This document shows positions 8,736 through 16,955 of a DNA stretch of 48,307 nucleotides, piece after piece. The position numbers and the translations under genes were made by a program. The stretch lies in NCBI GenBank assembly GCA_015522695.1, contig WALT01000005.1:1-48307 (forward strand). Reading direction: 5' to 3'. The stretch's first letter is position 1. Each line of letters starts with the position of its first letter. Under the pieces are notes generated by a model, which saw only the letters and a program-made list of their open reading frames with translations, did no database searches and had not been told where the DNA came from. The DNA comes from Nitrososphaerota archaeon (GTDB taxonomy: Archaea > Thermoproteota > Nitrososphaeria > Conexivisphaerales > Conexivisphaeraceae).

Positions 8736-8750
8736 TGCTTATTAAGGGGA
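8736..8750 (+). promoter_or_regulatory. TATA-like box before the Trm112-like gene
   Basis: The sequence GCTTATTAAGG lies about 30 bp upstream of the ATG at 8773. That is the distance expected for an archaeal TATA box driving a nearly leaderless transcript, so this gene can be transcribed apart from metK. Confidence 0.5.
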
Positions 8751-8772
8751 ATGACCACGAAATGGGCGAATC

Positions 8773-9162
8773 ATGAGGTATTGGCTCCTCGATATACTGG
8801 CATGTCCCATGTGCAAACACTTCCCGCTGGATCTCTACGTGTTCGATGAGCGGCTGGAGGACTCGAAGACGGATGTGAAGGAAGTTCCATGTGAACTCTA
8901 TTGCGGTTACAGGAGGATGCGGCTGGAGGGCGTGGATAGGGAGGGACACAGGAGGACGTGTGAGGAGTGCATGAGGCATATCGTGGTCAACGGCCTCCTC
9001 GTCTGTCCCAAGTGTGGAAGATGGTACCCGATAATGGATGAGATACCTCACATGTTACCGGACAAGCTCAGGGATAAGAGCAGGGAGCTCGGATTCCTCA
9101 CGAGGTTCAAGGATAACATCCCCAGCGATGTCCTCGAGAGAGGAAAACCGTTTCACCTCTAG
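8773..9162 (+). CDS. Trm112-like zinc-binding methyltransferase activator
   Basis: A 129-residue protein. It begins MRYWLLDILACPMCKHFPL, as Trm112 does, and ends its core with VNGLLVCPKCGRWYPIMDEI. Metal-ligand pairs visible are CPMC, CEEC and CPKC, with a further Cys in LYCGY. Trm112 proteins are obligate small partners that stabilise several AdoMet-dependent methyltransferases acting on rRNA, tRNA and release factor. The middle insertion (about 25-75) is longer than in minimal archaeal homologues. It follows metK and the MTHFR-like gene, consistent with a methylation role. The gene ends 4 bp into the convergent inositol monophosphatase gene. Confidence 0.85.
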   Translation: MRYWLLDILACPMCKHFPLDLYVFDERLEDSKTDVKEVPCELYCGYRRMRLEGVDREGHRRTCEECMRHIVVNGLLVCPKCGRWYPIMDEIPHMLPDKLRDKSRELGFLTRFKDNIPSDVLERGKPFHL

Positions 9163-9992
9163 CCCGTAAACCTACATCCCTTCGTCAATCCAAGCCCCTC
9201 CAACACCTCATCCATTATGCGCTTGTTTGCCGCCACCACGAACTTCAGTCGATTCATCGTGTCGAGCGGGTAATCGTACAGCTCCTCATCGATGGTCGCC
9301 ACCAGCCCCCCGGAGGACTCGACGAGGAATATCGACGGTAGACAGTCGAAGCTCCTGAGCCCTCTATATGAGGCTACGTGTGCCTCCGTCCTGCCGATGG
9401 CAACATACACCGTCTCCAGGGCGGCCGATCCGAACATCCTGGGATACTTCACCCTCCCGGTAAGCTTCGCGATCCTCGTCAGCTCATCATCCCTTAATCC
9501 CTGAGGTTGTGTGTGAAAGCTGATGGCGCTCTCCTCGAGGATCATGATCCTCGAGGGCCTCGCAGGCCTCCAATCCACATAGACAGCCCCTCGATGTCCC
9601 CAGTATACCTCACCCCTCAGATGGTCCATCACACCGGCTGCGACTATGTCCTTATATCGTCTACCGCCTTCCCTTGTGATCGCTATGGTCGTAGCGTATG
9701 GCAAGAGCCCCTTCTTGGCGTTCGTGGATCCATCCAACGGGTCGACCAGGATGAGAGGACCACTCCCGCTCTTTATCCCCCTCTCCTCCGTGACTATATA
9801 TGCGTCCGGGATCCTCTCCCTCACGATGTTCAACACCGCCTCCTCCGCCTCCAGATCTGCCCTTATCGTCGCGTCGCCGAAGAACCCCCTCCCGACGTAT
9901 TCACCTCCCCTCCCGCTCCGCAACGACGTCAGCACGGCCTCCCTCGCAGCCCTGAGAGCGTCCCTCACCAGCTCCAAGTACTTATATCTCAT
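9159..9992 (-). CDS. inositol monophosphatase / fructose-1,6-bisphosphatase family protein
   Basis: A 277-residue Mg-dependent sugar phosphatase. Motifs seen are ADLEAEEAV near the N-terminus, VTEERG carrying the metal-binding Glu, ILVDPLDGSTNAKKGL, the family signature with its metal-ligand Asp residues, and a diverged C-terminal motif in LRSFDCLPSIFLVESSGGLV where the usual WDxAAG reads FDCLPS. Archaeal members often hydrolyse both fructose-1,6-bisphosphate and inositol-1-phosphate, serving gluconeogenesis or compatible-solute synthesis. The altered second motif may change substrate choice. It ends 14 bp downstream of ileS on the same strand, so co-transcription is likely. Confidence 0.88.
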   Translation of the reverse strand: MRYKYLELVRDALRAAREAVLTSLRSGRGGEYVGRGFFGDATIRADLEAEEAVLNIVRERIPDAYIVTEERGIKSGSGPLILVDPLDGSTNAKKGLLPYATTIAITREGGRRYKDIVAAGVMDHLRGEVYWGHRGAVYVDWRPARPSRIMILEESAISFHTQPQGLRDDELTRIAKLTGRVKYPRMFGSAALETVYVAIGRTEAHVASYRGLRSFDCLPSIFLVESSGGLVATIDEELYDYPLDTMNRLKFVVAANKRIMDEVLEGLGLTKGCRFTG

Positions 9993-10006
9993 GGATTGCG
10001 GATGGG

Positions 10007-13000
10007 TTAAACGTCGACAAATATCTTCTGTCCCTCTATCTCGAATTCACTCCATCTTCCAGGCCCCTCAGGCCCATCCAGGACCTCTATCCTCTTGACC
10101 CTGACTAGATGCAATAGGATATCCATCCTATCCTTCACGGCCTCGGCCATCTCCCTCGATAGGCCTGTCAGCCTCACGACCTCCAGGATATCCGTCGGTT
10201 TATAGCCCCTCTCCTTTCTGAGCACCTGTATCCTACGGGCTATATCCCTTATCATCCCCTCGTCGAGCAGCTCCCTATCCCTCATCACATTGAGGACAAC
10301 GGCATAACGATCCCTATAAGCACCTGAGAAGCCGCTGGGGACCTCCAATCGGAACTCGACGTCGTCCTCAGTTATCTCGAACGATCTCCCTTCTGCTCTG
10401 ACCTCGGCCTTGCCCTTCTCCTCGATCTCCATCGCCAACCGCCAGGGATCGATCTTTGTGAGGGTCCCCAGCACCTTCCTTGTATCCCCCCTGTAGCGTT
10501 CCCCTAAACTCGATATTATAGGCTTAACCTCGAGTCTGGCCGGCACCCTTCCAGGATCCTCATGGAGGTACAATTCCTTCACGTTCAACATCTGCCTCAA
10601 GAGCTCCTTGATATCGTCGGGAAGCCCTGTCGGCGAATATACATGTGCCTCCCTGAGGGCCCATCTCCGTTTTATGCTGGCCCTCATCCTCGCCGAGTTG
10701 GCGACCGACACGATGTTCCAGAACGCCTCGAATGCCATCTCCAATCCCTCGTCCAGAAGCTCCGACCTGCTGATCGGCGCCCTCTCGACGACCAAGCTCG
10801 AAGCCCCTTCCACATAGAATGCGTTATAGATGTAGTCCGTTGTGTAGGGAGCTATCGGGTGTAGCAACTTCAGAACTATGAGGAGGACGTGGGCGAGCGT
10901 ATCGTAGATCGCCAATCTCCTCGGGAGGGTTTCAGGGGAATCTTCCCATAGCTCGCTGCGCACCAGTGGAACGTACCTCTGGCTCACGACGTCTATTATG
11001 AACCTCTCGAGCTCCCTTGCAGCTTCATGGAACCGTCTCCTCTCGTATGAGATCAAGACCGATTCGATCAACCTTTGTGATAGCGACAGAAGCCACCTGT
11101 CCTGTGGCCTCAAGTTCCTGTTCCCGACGAGCTCGTGCAGCCTTTCCCCTCTCCATCTATAACCATCGTATTCTCCGTTCTCACTCAAGAAGACGAACAG
11201 GTTATAGATTGTGTTCAGGACCTGGAACGGTCTTCCCCTCATCTCCTTCCTCGAGAAGTTCATCGGGTCCACAGGGTTCGTCTTCCAAACGAGGTAGTAC
11301 CGCGCGACGTCCACAGGGCTCTCGCGGAAGAGATCCATGGCGTATATCACATTGCCCTTGGACTTGCTCATCTTCTCCCCCTTCTCGTCGAGGACATGCC
11401 CCACGAAGAGGAACGATCTATATGGGGCCTCATCCCTTCCGGTGAGCACGACATTTTCCATGAGGAGGGAGTAGGCCCAACCCCTCGTCTGATCTATGCC
11501 CTCGGTCAGGAAGGGCACAGGTATGAGCTCCTCGAACTCCTCATCGGTGAGCGATGAATACGGCGCTGCCCCACTATTGTGCCAAGTATCGAGCACGAAG
11601 GGCTCGCGGTATGCCGGCCCTCCACATCTAGGACATTTCAACACGATCCTGTCCATCCATGGTCTGTGTAGCTCGAAATCAGGGCCGTCAGGTAGCTCGA
11701 TGGCCCTTTCCAATATCTCCTTCCTCGATGGGACGATGAACTTGTGTCCACATCTGCTACACACCCATACCGGTAACGGCGTCCCCCATACACGCTCTCT
11801 GCTGATACACCAAGGTTTAGCCTCACCGATTATCCCCATGAACCTGTTCCTCGGCTGTTGATAGTAATACTCCACCTTCTCGGATGCCCTGATGGCCCTG
11901 TCCACGATCCTGTCAACCCAGTAGAAGTACTCCCTTCTGGCTACGAATATCAATCTATGGCCGCTCCTCCAGCAGACAGGGTACTCGTGCACAATCCTAT
12001 CGGCCTTGATCAGAAGCCCCTTCCTCCTCAGATCCTCTACTATCTCATCGTCCGAATCCCTGACGAACTTGCCAGAATATTTGCCGGCCTCCTCCGTGAA
12101 CCTCACCCGATCATCTATGGGGTTGAATATCGGTAGACCTCGTCTCCTCGCAACCTCGAAGTCCTCCTCTCCGTTGGCTGGCGATAGATGTACGAGGCCG
12201 GTCCCGGTGCTGGTGTCGACGAAGTCCTCGGCCACGATCCTGTGTACCACACCCTGCTCCAGTAACGTCCTCTGACCGGGAACCTCATCCAGGAGCGGTG
12301 GCATGTACCTCTTGCCCTCCAGCTCCTTCCCCTTGACCCTCTTGAACACCCGATATCCCTCGATGTCCAGCTCCTTCGATAGGTCCTCGAGCCTGCCCTC
12401 GGCCACGATCCACGTCTCGTCGCCGACTCGTATGTACACGTAATCTGCGTCCGGGTTCACGCCTACAAGTTCATCCGTGACTATCGTGAACGGCATCGTC
12501 GTCCACAGGATGAGATGTACATCCTCGTCCACGAGCCTTGTCTTATAATATATGGATGGATCCTCGAGCATCTCATAGCTGGACGCGACCTCGCTATGGC
12601 TGAGCGATGTTTGACAGCTGGGACAATATGCTACAACCCTATATCCCTCACCTAAAATGCCGTCATCCCAAGCCCTCTTGAGGTACTTCCATTCCCTCTC
12701 GATATATCGATCCTCATATGTCCAGTAGGCCCTTCCGTAATCGAGGAGGATGCCGAGCAGATCGTCGGCCTCCATCCAGATCTCGTTGTACTTGTGCACT
12801 ATGTCCTTGCAGGCCTCGACCAGCTTCTCGGCGGAGATCCTCTCCAGGACCTCAGCCTTGCTGCCCGCCATCCCCAACTCCCTCTCAGCCTGTAGTTCGA
12901 CCGGCAACCCCTGTGTATCCCAACCGGCCCTGAAGATCACCCTGAAGCCCTTCATCGTCTCCAGGCGGAACCAGAGATCCTTCAACATCCTCCCCCGGAT

Positions 13001-13189
13001 GTGGCCGAGATGTGGTTCGCCGTTCATCGTCGGCGGTCCTTCGATGAAACCTATCGTCGGCGCCCCCTTCCTCCTTTCAGCGATCAACCCCCTGACATCA
13101 ATCTCCATCCAGAGCCTCCTCATCTCCTCCTCGATCTCCTTGAGGGAGGCTCCAGGCTTCAGTCTAGGCCGGCTGAATTTTATGGTCAC
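10007..13189 (-). CDS. ileS: isoleucyl-tRNA synthetase
   Basis: A 1060-residue class Ia synthetase. The HIGH motif is in GPPTMNGEPHLGHIRGR, the KMSKS motif is EKMSKSKGN, and the editing domain contains the LILWTTMPFTIVTDE and GTGLVHLSPANGEEDF stretches. Zinc-type cysteine pairs occur in CPSC and CSRCG. The C-terminal anticodon-binding region is of the archaeal/eukaryotic long form. The start is a GTG at 13189 giving the expected N-terminus (TIKFSRPRL). The gene shares a short divergent promoter with ubiX. Confidence 0.97.
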   Translation of the reverse strand: MTIKFSRPRLKPGASLKEIEEEMRRLWMEIDVRGLIAERRKGAPTIGFIEGPPTMNGEPHLGHIRGRMLKDLWFRLETMKGFRVIFRAGWDTQGLPVELQAERELGMAGSKAEVLERISAEKLVEACKDIVHKYNEIWMEADDLLGILLDYGRAYWTYEDRYIEREWKYLKRAWDDGILGEGYRVVAYCPSCQTSLSHSEVASSYEMLEDPSIYYKTRLVDEDVHLILWTTMPFTIVTDELVGVNPDADYVYIRVGDETWIVAEGRLEDLSKELDIEGYRVFKRVKGKELEGKRYMPPLLDEVPGQRTLLEQGVVHRIVAEDFVDTSTGTGLVHLSPANGEEDFEVARRRGLPIFNPIDDRVRFTEEAGKYSGKFVRDSDDEIVEDLRRKGLLIKADRIVHEYPVCWRSGHRLIFVARREYFYWVDRIVDRAIRASEKVEYYYQQPRNRFMGIIGEAKPWCISRERVWGTPLPVWVCSRCGHKFIVPSRKEILERAIELPDGPDFELHRPWMDRIVLKCPRCGGPAYREPFVLDTWHNSGAAPYSSLTDEEFEELIPVPFLTEGIDQTRGWAYSLLMENVVLTGRDEAPYRSFLFVGHVLDEKGEKMSKSKGNVIYAMDLFRESPVDVARYYLVWKTNPVDPMNFSRKEMRGRPFQVLNTIYNLFVFLSENGEYDGYRWRGERLHELVGNRNLRPQDRWLLSLSQRLIESVLISYERRRFHEAARELERFIIDVVSQRYVPLVRSELWEDSPETLPRRLAIYDTLAHVLLIVLKLLHPIAPYTTDYIYNAFYVEGASSLVVERAPISRSELLDEGLEMAFEAFWNIVSVANSARMRASIKRRWALREAHVYSPTGLPDDIKELLRQMLNVKELYLHEDPGRVPARLEVKPIISSLGERYRGDTRKVLGTLTKIDPWRLAMEIEEKGKAEVRAEGRSFEITEDDVEFRLEVPSGFSGAYRDRYAVVLNVMRDRELLDEGMIRDIARRIQVLRKERGYKPTDILEVVRLTGLSREMAEAVKDRMDILLHLVRVKRIEVLDGPEGPGRWSEFEIEGQKIFVDV

Positions 13190-13259
13190 CCATGTTGGCC
13201 CCGGAAGGCTGGTAGGGCTAATAAAGGTTTTTTGCCATGCAGGATGTTACAAGGACCAT
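13190..13259. promoter_or_regulatory. divergent promoter between ileS and ubiX
   Basis: A 70-bp spacer with GGCTAATAAAGGTTTTTT near 13215-13232. Read on the minus strand it gives ACCTTTATTAGCC. The AT box is about 30 bp from both start codons, so a single TATA-like element may serve both directions. Confidence 0.45.
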
Positions 13260-13838
13260 ATGGAACGAAGAAGGAGGATCGTGATCGGCATCAGCGGCGC
13301 CAGTGGAGCGATATATGGCATCAGGTTGGTGGAATATCTTTCAAGATCTGGCTTCGAGACGCACGTGATCATGACGAAGGCTGCGCAGAAGACGGCGAAA
13401 TATGAGCTCGATACCCGCATCGAGGATGACCTTCAGGGTGCATATAGGATCTACGGTGAGGACGAGCTCGAGGCCCCCCTGTCCAGCGGCAGCTTCCAGA
13501 CGATGGGGATGGCCATAGCCCCATGTAGCATGAAGACGTTATCGGCGATATCCCATGGATTCGAGATCAATCTGCTGGCGAGGGCTGCCCTGGTACACTT
13601 GAAGGAGAGAAGGCCGCTGGTCCTGCTCATAAGGGAATCCCCGCTCAGCACGTTACACATCGAGAACATGCTCAGGGCATCGTCGGCCGGTGCCATCATC
13701 ATGCCAGCCTCACCGGGCTTTTACGGTAGACCGAGGAGCATATCTGAGCTCATCGACGGCGTCGTGGGGAGGGTGCTCGATCTCCTGGGCATCGAGAACG
13801 AGCTAACCAGGAGATGGATGGGCCCGAGCGTTGAGTAA
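13260..13838 (+). CDS. ubiX: UbiX-type flavin prenyltransferase
   Basis: A 192-residue flavoprotein of the UbiX/Pad1 family. It begins IVIGISGASGAIYGIRLVEY, the family FMN-binding start. The central segment FQTMGMAIAPCSMKTLSAIS carries the conserved Cys-Ser, and RPLVLLIRESPLSTLHIENM is the prenyl-phosphate-binding region; MPASPGFYGRP closes the core. UbiX prenylates FMN to the cofactor used by UbiD decarboxylases; no UbiD is in this window. The start is the ATG at 13260; the open frame continues far upstream as antisense of ileS and is not used. The 3' end overlaps the convergent Cgi121 gene by 36 bp. Confidence 0.93.
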   Translation: MERRRRIVIGISGASGAIYGIRLVEYLSRSGFETHVIMTKAAQKTAKYELDTRIEDDLQGAYRIYGEDELEAPLSSGSFQTMGMAIAPCSMKTLSAISHGFEINLLARAALVHLKERRPLVLLIRESPLSTLHIENMLRASSAGAIIMPASPGFYGRPRSISELIDGVVGRVLDLLGIENELTRRWMGPSVE

Positions 13839-14327
13839 TGCAGCCTCCTCCACAAGCACCATGAGCGCTGCCATGCGCTCGTCCTTGAACCCGACAACAC
13901 AATCCGTCCCCGCAACCCCCTCGACGCTGGCCCATCTGACATTCTCCATCGAGATCGAGGCGGCATCCTCGACCACCCGTAGACATCCCTCCCCGCCATA
14001 GCCGGCCACGACACAACAGTCGCCCTCCGTCGATGTGGAGATATCGATGGCACGTTCTATCTGGCTCGTCCTAGTCAACCTGAGGAGGAGGTCCATCTCC
14101 CTCTTTCTGGCGAGCGACAACCCCCTCCTATGTGACTCATATGCTTGCGCGGTGACGATCAGGGCGTACTCCAGCCCTGGGAACATCCCACAGCCCGCAT
14201 ATTGAAGGACATCACATTGAGGAATGGAGACGAGCTCGCGTGCGACGTCGCACGCCACCACATATGCGATTATCCTCTTCTCATCGTCCGAACAACACGA
14301 GCCTCCCCTCATAGACCCTCCCTCCAT
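13803..14327 (-). CDS. cgi121: KEOPS complex subunit Cgi121-like protein
   Basis: About 174 residues. The diagnostic part is SLARKREMDLLLRLTRTSQIERAID, shown here as LARKREMDLLLRL plus TRTSQIERAI, which matches the Cgi121 helix where bound tRNA and Bud32 are contacted; a strand CCVVAG follows. Cgi121 recruits tRNA to the KEOPS complex that makes t6A37. The ATG at 14312 (MRGGSCC) is an alternative start. The gene overlaps the upstream ParB/SerK-like gene by 47 bp and so is translated from the same mRNA. It is unusually rich in cysteine (SCCSDDE, GDCCVV, GCLRVV). Confidence 0.75.
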   Translation of the reverse strand: MEGGSMRGGSCCSDDEKRIIAYVVACDVARELVSIPQCDVLQYAGCGMFPGLEYALIVTAQAYESHRRGLSLARKREMDLLLRLTRTSQIERAIDISTSTEGDCCVVAGYGGEGCLRVVEDAASISMENVRWASVEGVAGTDCVVGFKDERMAALMVLVEEAALLNARAHPSPG

Positions 14328-15123
14328 AGCCGGAACCTGGTGGAAGAACCCTGAATCCCCTGGTCCTCGTCCTGAGCTCTTCGGCAGCCCCCTCTGCGCC
14401 TTCGCCCAGCAGATATTTGAGCGGCAATCTGACGTTGACAGGTCTCACAGGGAGTATGTGTCTCGTGCTCTTCGGCGGATAGAGTTCACCTCGAAGGCCG
14501 CTGTCGACTATCTCACCCTTCGTGGGAGGGGCTGGATAGATGATGACGTTGCCCGCCTCCACGTCCCTCCTGGCTTCAACATCTCTGATGAGCTCCACGT
14601 CGGCCCCGATCCTCCTCGCTTCCTGCTCGACCTGCCACGAATACCGAAATCCATCCAAACTGTTCGAGAAGCCCTTGGAGATGAGGGGACCTCCCGTGAT
14701 CAATAGAGCGAGTTCCCTCAGCCTGCTATCCACCAGCTCGAATGCTCTATCCAAGGTGTCGACTGGAACGAGCGACATCCCCTCCACGATCTCCATCAAG
14801 AACGTGGATGGAACTTTCTTTATGCTCCTGATCCATCTCCTGAGCTCCACATCCGGATCTCCATAATCCACCGGACATGTGAGCGCTCTATAAGCCCCGA
14901 TTGCCCTCAAAGCTTCGAGCCTGTGAGCGCCGTCGAGCACGACCCCCGTACCCTCGTCGACTATTATCGGGTCGATCTGCACGTCGTCCTCGAGCATCGA
15001 TCTGATCAGCTTGAGCTTAAGATGTTCGAGAACACCCTCATGTGGTCTGAGGGAGGATATCTCGGTGAGCTCGAGTTTGATCTTGAAGCTCTCGGTGATG
15101 AGCTCTATCGCAACCTCCCTCAA
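14281..15123 (-). CDS. ParB-fold protein resembling archaeal free-serine kinase SerK
   Basis: A 280-residue protein with a ParB/sulfiredoxin-like N-terminal domain: LRPHEGVLEHLKLKLIRSML, then IDPIIVDEGTGVVLDGAHRL, where ParB has GxHRR. In Thermococcus SerK the same fold phosphorylates free serine with ADP, using a Glu near this position. The DGAHR and CPVDYG segments resemble that subfamily more than DNA-segregation ParB. The C-terminal half has YPPKSTRHILPVRPVNVRLP, which I recall as a conserved piece of archaeal SerK-like proteins. It lies between S17e and Cgi121 on one strand with gaps of 12 bp and an overlap. The enzymatic call is an inference; a regulatory ParB-like protein is the alternative. 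Confidence 0.6.
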   Translation of the reverse strand: MREVAIELITESFKIKLELTEISSLRPHEGVLEHLKLKLIRSMLEDDVQIDPIIVDEGTGVVLDGAHRLEALRAIGAYRALTCPVDYGDPDVELRRWIRSIKKVPSTFLMEIVEGMSLVPVDTLDRAFELVDSRLRELALLITGGPLISKGFSNSLDGFRYSWQVEQEARRIGADVELIRDVEARRDVEAGNVIIYPAPPTKGEIVDSGLRGELYPPKSTRHILPVRPVNVRLPLKYLLGEGAEGAAEELRTRTRGFRVLPPGSGYGGRVYEGRLVLFGR

Positions 15124-15135
15124 CGTCGAACACGC

Positions 15136-15333
15136 TTAGTATGCTTGACCCTCCTTCGATAGCTCCTCCTTCTTCAGGTACCTCACGATATATCCAGCGA
15201 CCCTGTTTCTTGCCTCCTTCGAGCTTATCACGGCTACCTTCTCAAGCTCCCTCTTGTTATGTTCGAAGTCCATGGTGAACCTTTCGGGATACCTCTGTAA
15301 TATCTCCTCCACTATCTTCTGGAGCTTTGCCAT
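15136..15333 (-). CDS. rps17e: ribosomal protein S17e
   Basis: A 65-residue archaeal/eukaryotic small-subunit protein. The core ILQRYPERFTMDFEHNKREL followed by KEARNRVAGYIVRYLKK is the S17e signature (FT-DFEHNK and RN-IAGY). I use the ATG at 15333, which gives the normal length; the frame stays open 22 codons upstream, but a TATA-like TTTAAGTT about 25 bp before the ATG makes that ATG the natural start. It is the first gene of a S17e/SerK-like/Cgi121 operon and diverges from the histone gene. Confidence 0.9.
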   Translation of the reverse strand: MAKLQKIVEEILQRYPERFTMDFEHNKRELEKVAVISSKEARNRVAGYIVRYLKKEELSKEGQAY

Positions 15334-15389
15334 ATCGAGGACTGACCTACAGGAACTTAAATCCGTTTCCTCCTCAATATCCGTCCGTT

Positions 15390-15439
15390 GCGGGAACATT
15401 TATAACACTCCAGCTCTACTCTAAGGAAAAGGTGATTGT
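15390..15439 (+). promoter_or_regulatory. promoter and ribosome-binding site of the histone gene
   Basis: CATTTATAACAC at 15398-15409 is a good TATA box. It is followed by AAGGAAAAGGTGATT (about 15422-15436), whose GGTGATT matches the archaeal anti-Shine-Dalgarno sequence and ends a few bases before the ATG at 15440. Confidence 0.7.
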
Positions 15440-15661
15440 ATGCCTGCATCTGAATTTGGCGCCGCAGCTATATATAGGATCTTCAAGAAGGCTGGTGCCC
15501 AAAGGGTTGGCGAAGACGCGATCGGAGAGTTCAGAGGTGCACTCGAGGAGATAGGTCTGGACATAGCCAAGAGGGCCGTCGAGTTCGCATCCCATGCCGG
15601 TAGGAAGACCGTTAAGTCATCCGATGTTAAGCTCGCCATAAAGACATATTTATCGTCATAA
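15440..15661 (+). CDS. archaeal histone
   Basis: A 73-residue histone-fold protein of normal archaeal length. AAIYRIFKKAGAQRVGEDAI forms helix 1 and loop 1, the long helix 2 is EFRGALEEIGLDIAKRAVEF, and SHAGRKTVKSSDVKLAIKTY is loop 2 plus helix 3, including the RKTVK-x-DV segment that contacts DNA. Dimers wrap DNA into hypernucleosome-like filaments. A strong TATA box and Shine-Dalgarno precede it, consistent with high expression. It is divergent from S17e. With the Alba-like protein at 6.3 kb, two chromatin-protein types are present. Confidence 0.96.
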   Translation: MPASEFGAAAIYRIFKKAGAQRVGEDAIGEFRGALEEIGLDIAKRAVEFASHAGRKTVKSSDVKLAIKTYLSS

Positions 15662-15674
15662 ACAACGGTAGTTA

Positions 15675-15690
15675 CGCTTAAATTTATGTC
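15675..15690 (+). promoter_or_regulatory. TATA box of tRNA-Glu
   Basis: CTTAAATTTATG, at about 15677-15688, lies 24 bp before the mature 5' end of tRNA-Glu at 15712. This is the expected spacing for an archaeal tRNA promoter. Confidence 0.65.
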
Positions 15691-15711
15691 GAGATCGTCC
15701 ATAGTCCAGTT

Positions 15712-15803
15712 GCTCCGGTAGTATAGCCCGGCCAAGTATGCCGGCCTCTCGACGCCGGTGGAGAAAGCCGGAGACCCGGGTTCAAATCCCGGCCGGAGCA
15801 CCA
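15712..15803 (+). tRNA. tRNA-Glu (CTC) with a 14-nt intron, CCA encoded
   Basis: The acceptor arms GCTCCGG and CCGGAGC pair perfectly, followed by discriminator A and an encoded CCA. The T arm is CCGGG-TTCAAAT-CCCGG. The anticodon stem CCGGC (15741-15745) pairs with GCCGG (15767-15771). The loop reads CTCTCG, then an insert, then A, giving anticodon CTC (15748-15750). The insert ACGCCGGTGGAGAA (15752-15765) sits exactly at the canonical position after base 37. Its GAGA can pair with the anticodon TCTC, leaving 3-nt bulges on either side, as in the bulge-helix-bulge recognised by the archaeal splicing endonuclease. Confidence 0.93.
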
Positions 15804-15920
15804 TCCTCAGAGGAGGGAGGAACGCCCACAGATGAGGGTCGTGGTCGACACAAACGCCCCCGTAGAGGCCTGGGCTGGGGGAGCTCCAGCCTCAGATCGT
15901 CACTTCATCGAGGTTATGGA

Positions 15921-16955
15921 CTATTCCTTTTCCTTGATCTCGCAGACCTCATTCTGGCTCCCCACGGATTCATCGATGATGTTCTCAGCTATCTCGGCCC
16001 CCAGTTCCCCTATCCTCCTTATCGCAAACCTGATATGTTCCAATGAGCACTCCACCTCGTTCCTCGGAAGGATCATCTCGCTTTTTTCGAGCTTCTTTTT
16101 GTAATCATCTATAACGGAATTGGCCAATTTTAAGTCCCTCTTATAAAGCGATTGGATCGCCAGATAACATATGTTATAGGCGATGTCGCTCAGTTCCGAT
16201 ATTTTCTCGAGTTCCCCTTTATCTATGGATTTACTATGGGGTTCGAGCGTGAGGACGAGTTCTGCCATGTCTTGTATCCAATCCCCCATCCTCTCCAGAT
16301 AATGTGATATTGTCCACAAGCCCAATATCTGAAATGGATTCTCGATGTTCATATTCAACATCGACCTCCTCTCCCTTTGCATCCACGCGAGTAGGCGAAG
16401 GATGAGCCAATAAACCATGTTCGCCTCGTTCTCCCGGTCGATCACCTCCTTAGCGAGATCGACGTTGAAGTTCAGCAGTGCATGGATCGCATCCCTATGC
16501 ATCGTGGAAACTATGACGTATAGTCTTCTGATCAAGATGTCTATCGGAAATTTCGTTGGATCTATGGAGCATTGGAGGACCATCTCATTCGCAGTTTCCT
16601 GGACGATGCCCATACCCATCAATCTGTGTGCGATCCTTCGGGTAGTCTCGATGCAACTTCCTCCAATCCTCCTCGACGATACTATCCTTATCGTGTCGGT
16701 GCCGAAGATATAGCTCCCTATTATGACCCTCTCAAGCAGATTTGGCCTATCGCAGAGGTCGCTGTAGATGACCTCGCTCAGCTCGGTCTCCTTCCTCTGG
16801 GCCATGTCGCTGGGCCTCAGAACGAGCGAGTTGTCGGGTCGTATATCGAACATTATGAGGTCCCCATGTTTTATCCCCACCATCCTGACCCACCGTTTCG
16901 GCAACGAGACGGCCAGGGTCTTGAGACCAACCTTCTGGACCTTCCTTCCCTCCAT
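15921..16955 (-). CDS. phosphate-uptake-regulator-like protein: AbrB/MazE-type N-terminus plus PhoU domains
   Basis: A 344-residue protein. Residues 1-50 form a SpoVT/AbrB-type DNA-binding motif (VGLKTLAVSLPKRWVRMVGI, then KHGDLIMFDI). The rest consists of long helices with PhoU-like repeats, for example HALLNFNVDLAKEVIDRENE and the later SHYLERMGDWIQDMAELV, where ER-GD/ENxxD-like pieces are metal-binding signatures. This fused form is common in archaea, where it is presumed to sense phosphate or act as a transcription regulator. It diverges from the Hdr/Qmo-like cluster across an AT-rich spacer with an inverted repeat, so it is a candidate regulator of that cluster as well as of itself; that link is inference from position. 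Confidence 0.87.
   Translation of the reverse strand: MEGRKVQKVGLKTLAVSLPKRWVRMVGIKHGDLIMFDIRPDNSLVLRPSDMAQRKETELSEVIYSDLCDRPNLLERVIIGSYIFGTDTIRIVSSRRIGGSCIETTRRIAHRLMGMGIVQETANEMVLQCSIDPTKFPIDILIRRLYVIVSTMHRDAIHALLNFNVDLAKEVIDRENEANMVYWLILRLLAWMQRERRSMLNMNIENPFQILGLWTISHYLERMGDWIQDMAELVLTLEPHSKSIDKGELEKISELSDIAYNICYLAIQSLYKRDLKLANSVIDDYKKKLEKSEMILPRNEVECSLEHIRFAIRRIGELGAEIAENIIDESVGSQNEVCEIKEKE

Noticed and set aside
13260-13838. UbiX-UbiD decarboxylase system
   Set aside because: No ubiD gene is in the window, so only the prenyltransferase is annotated.
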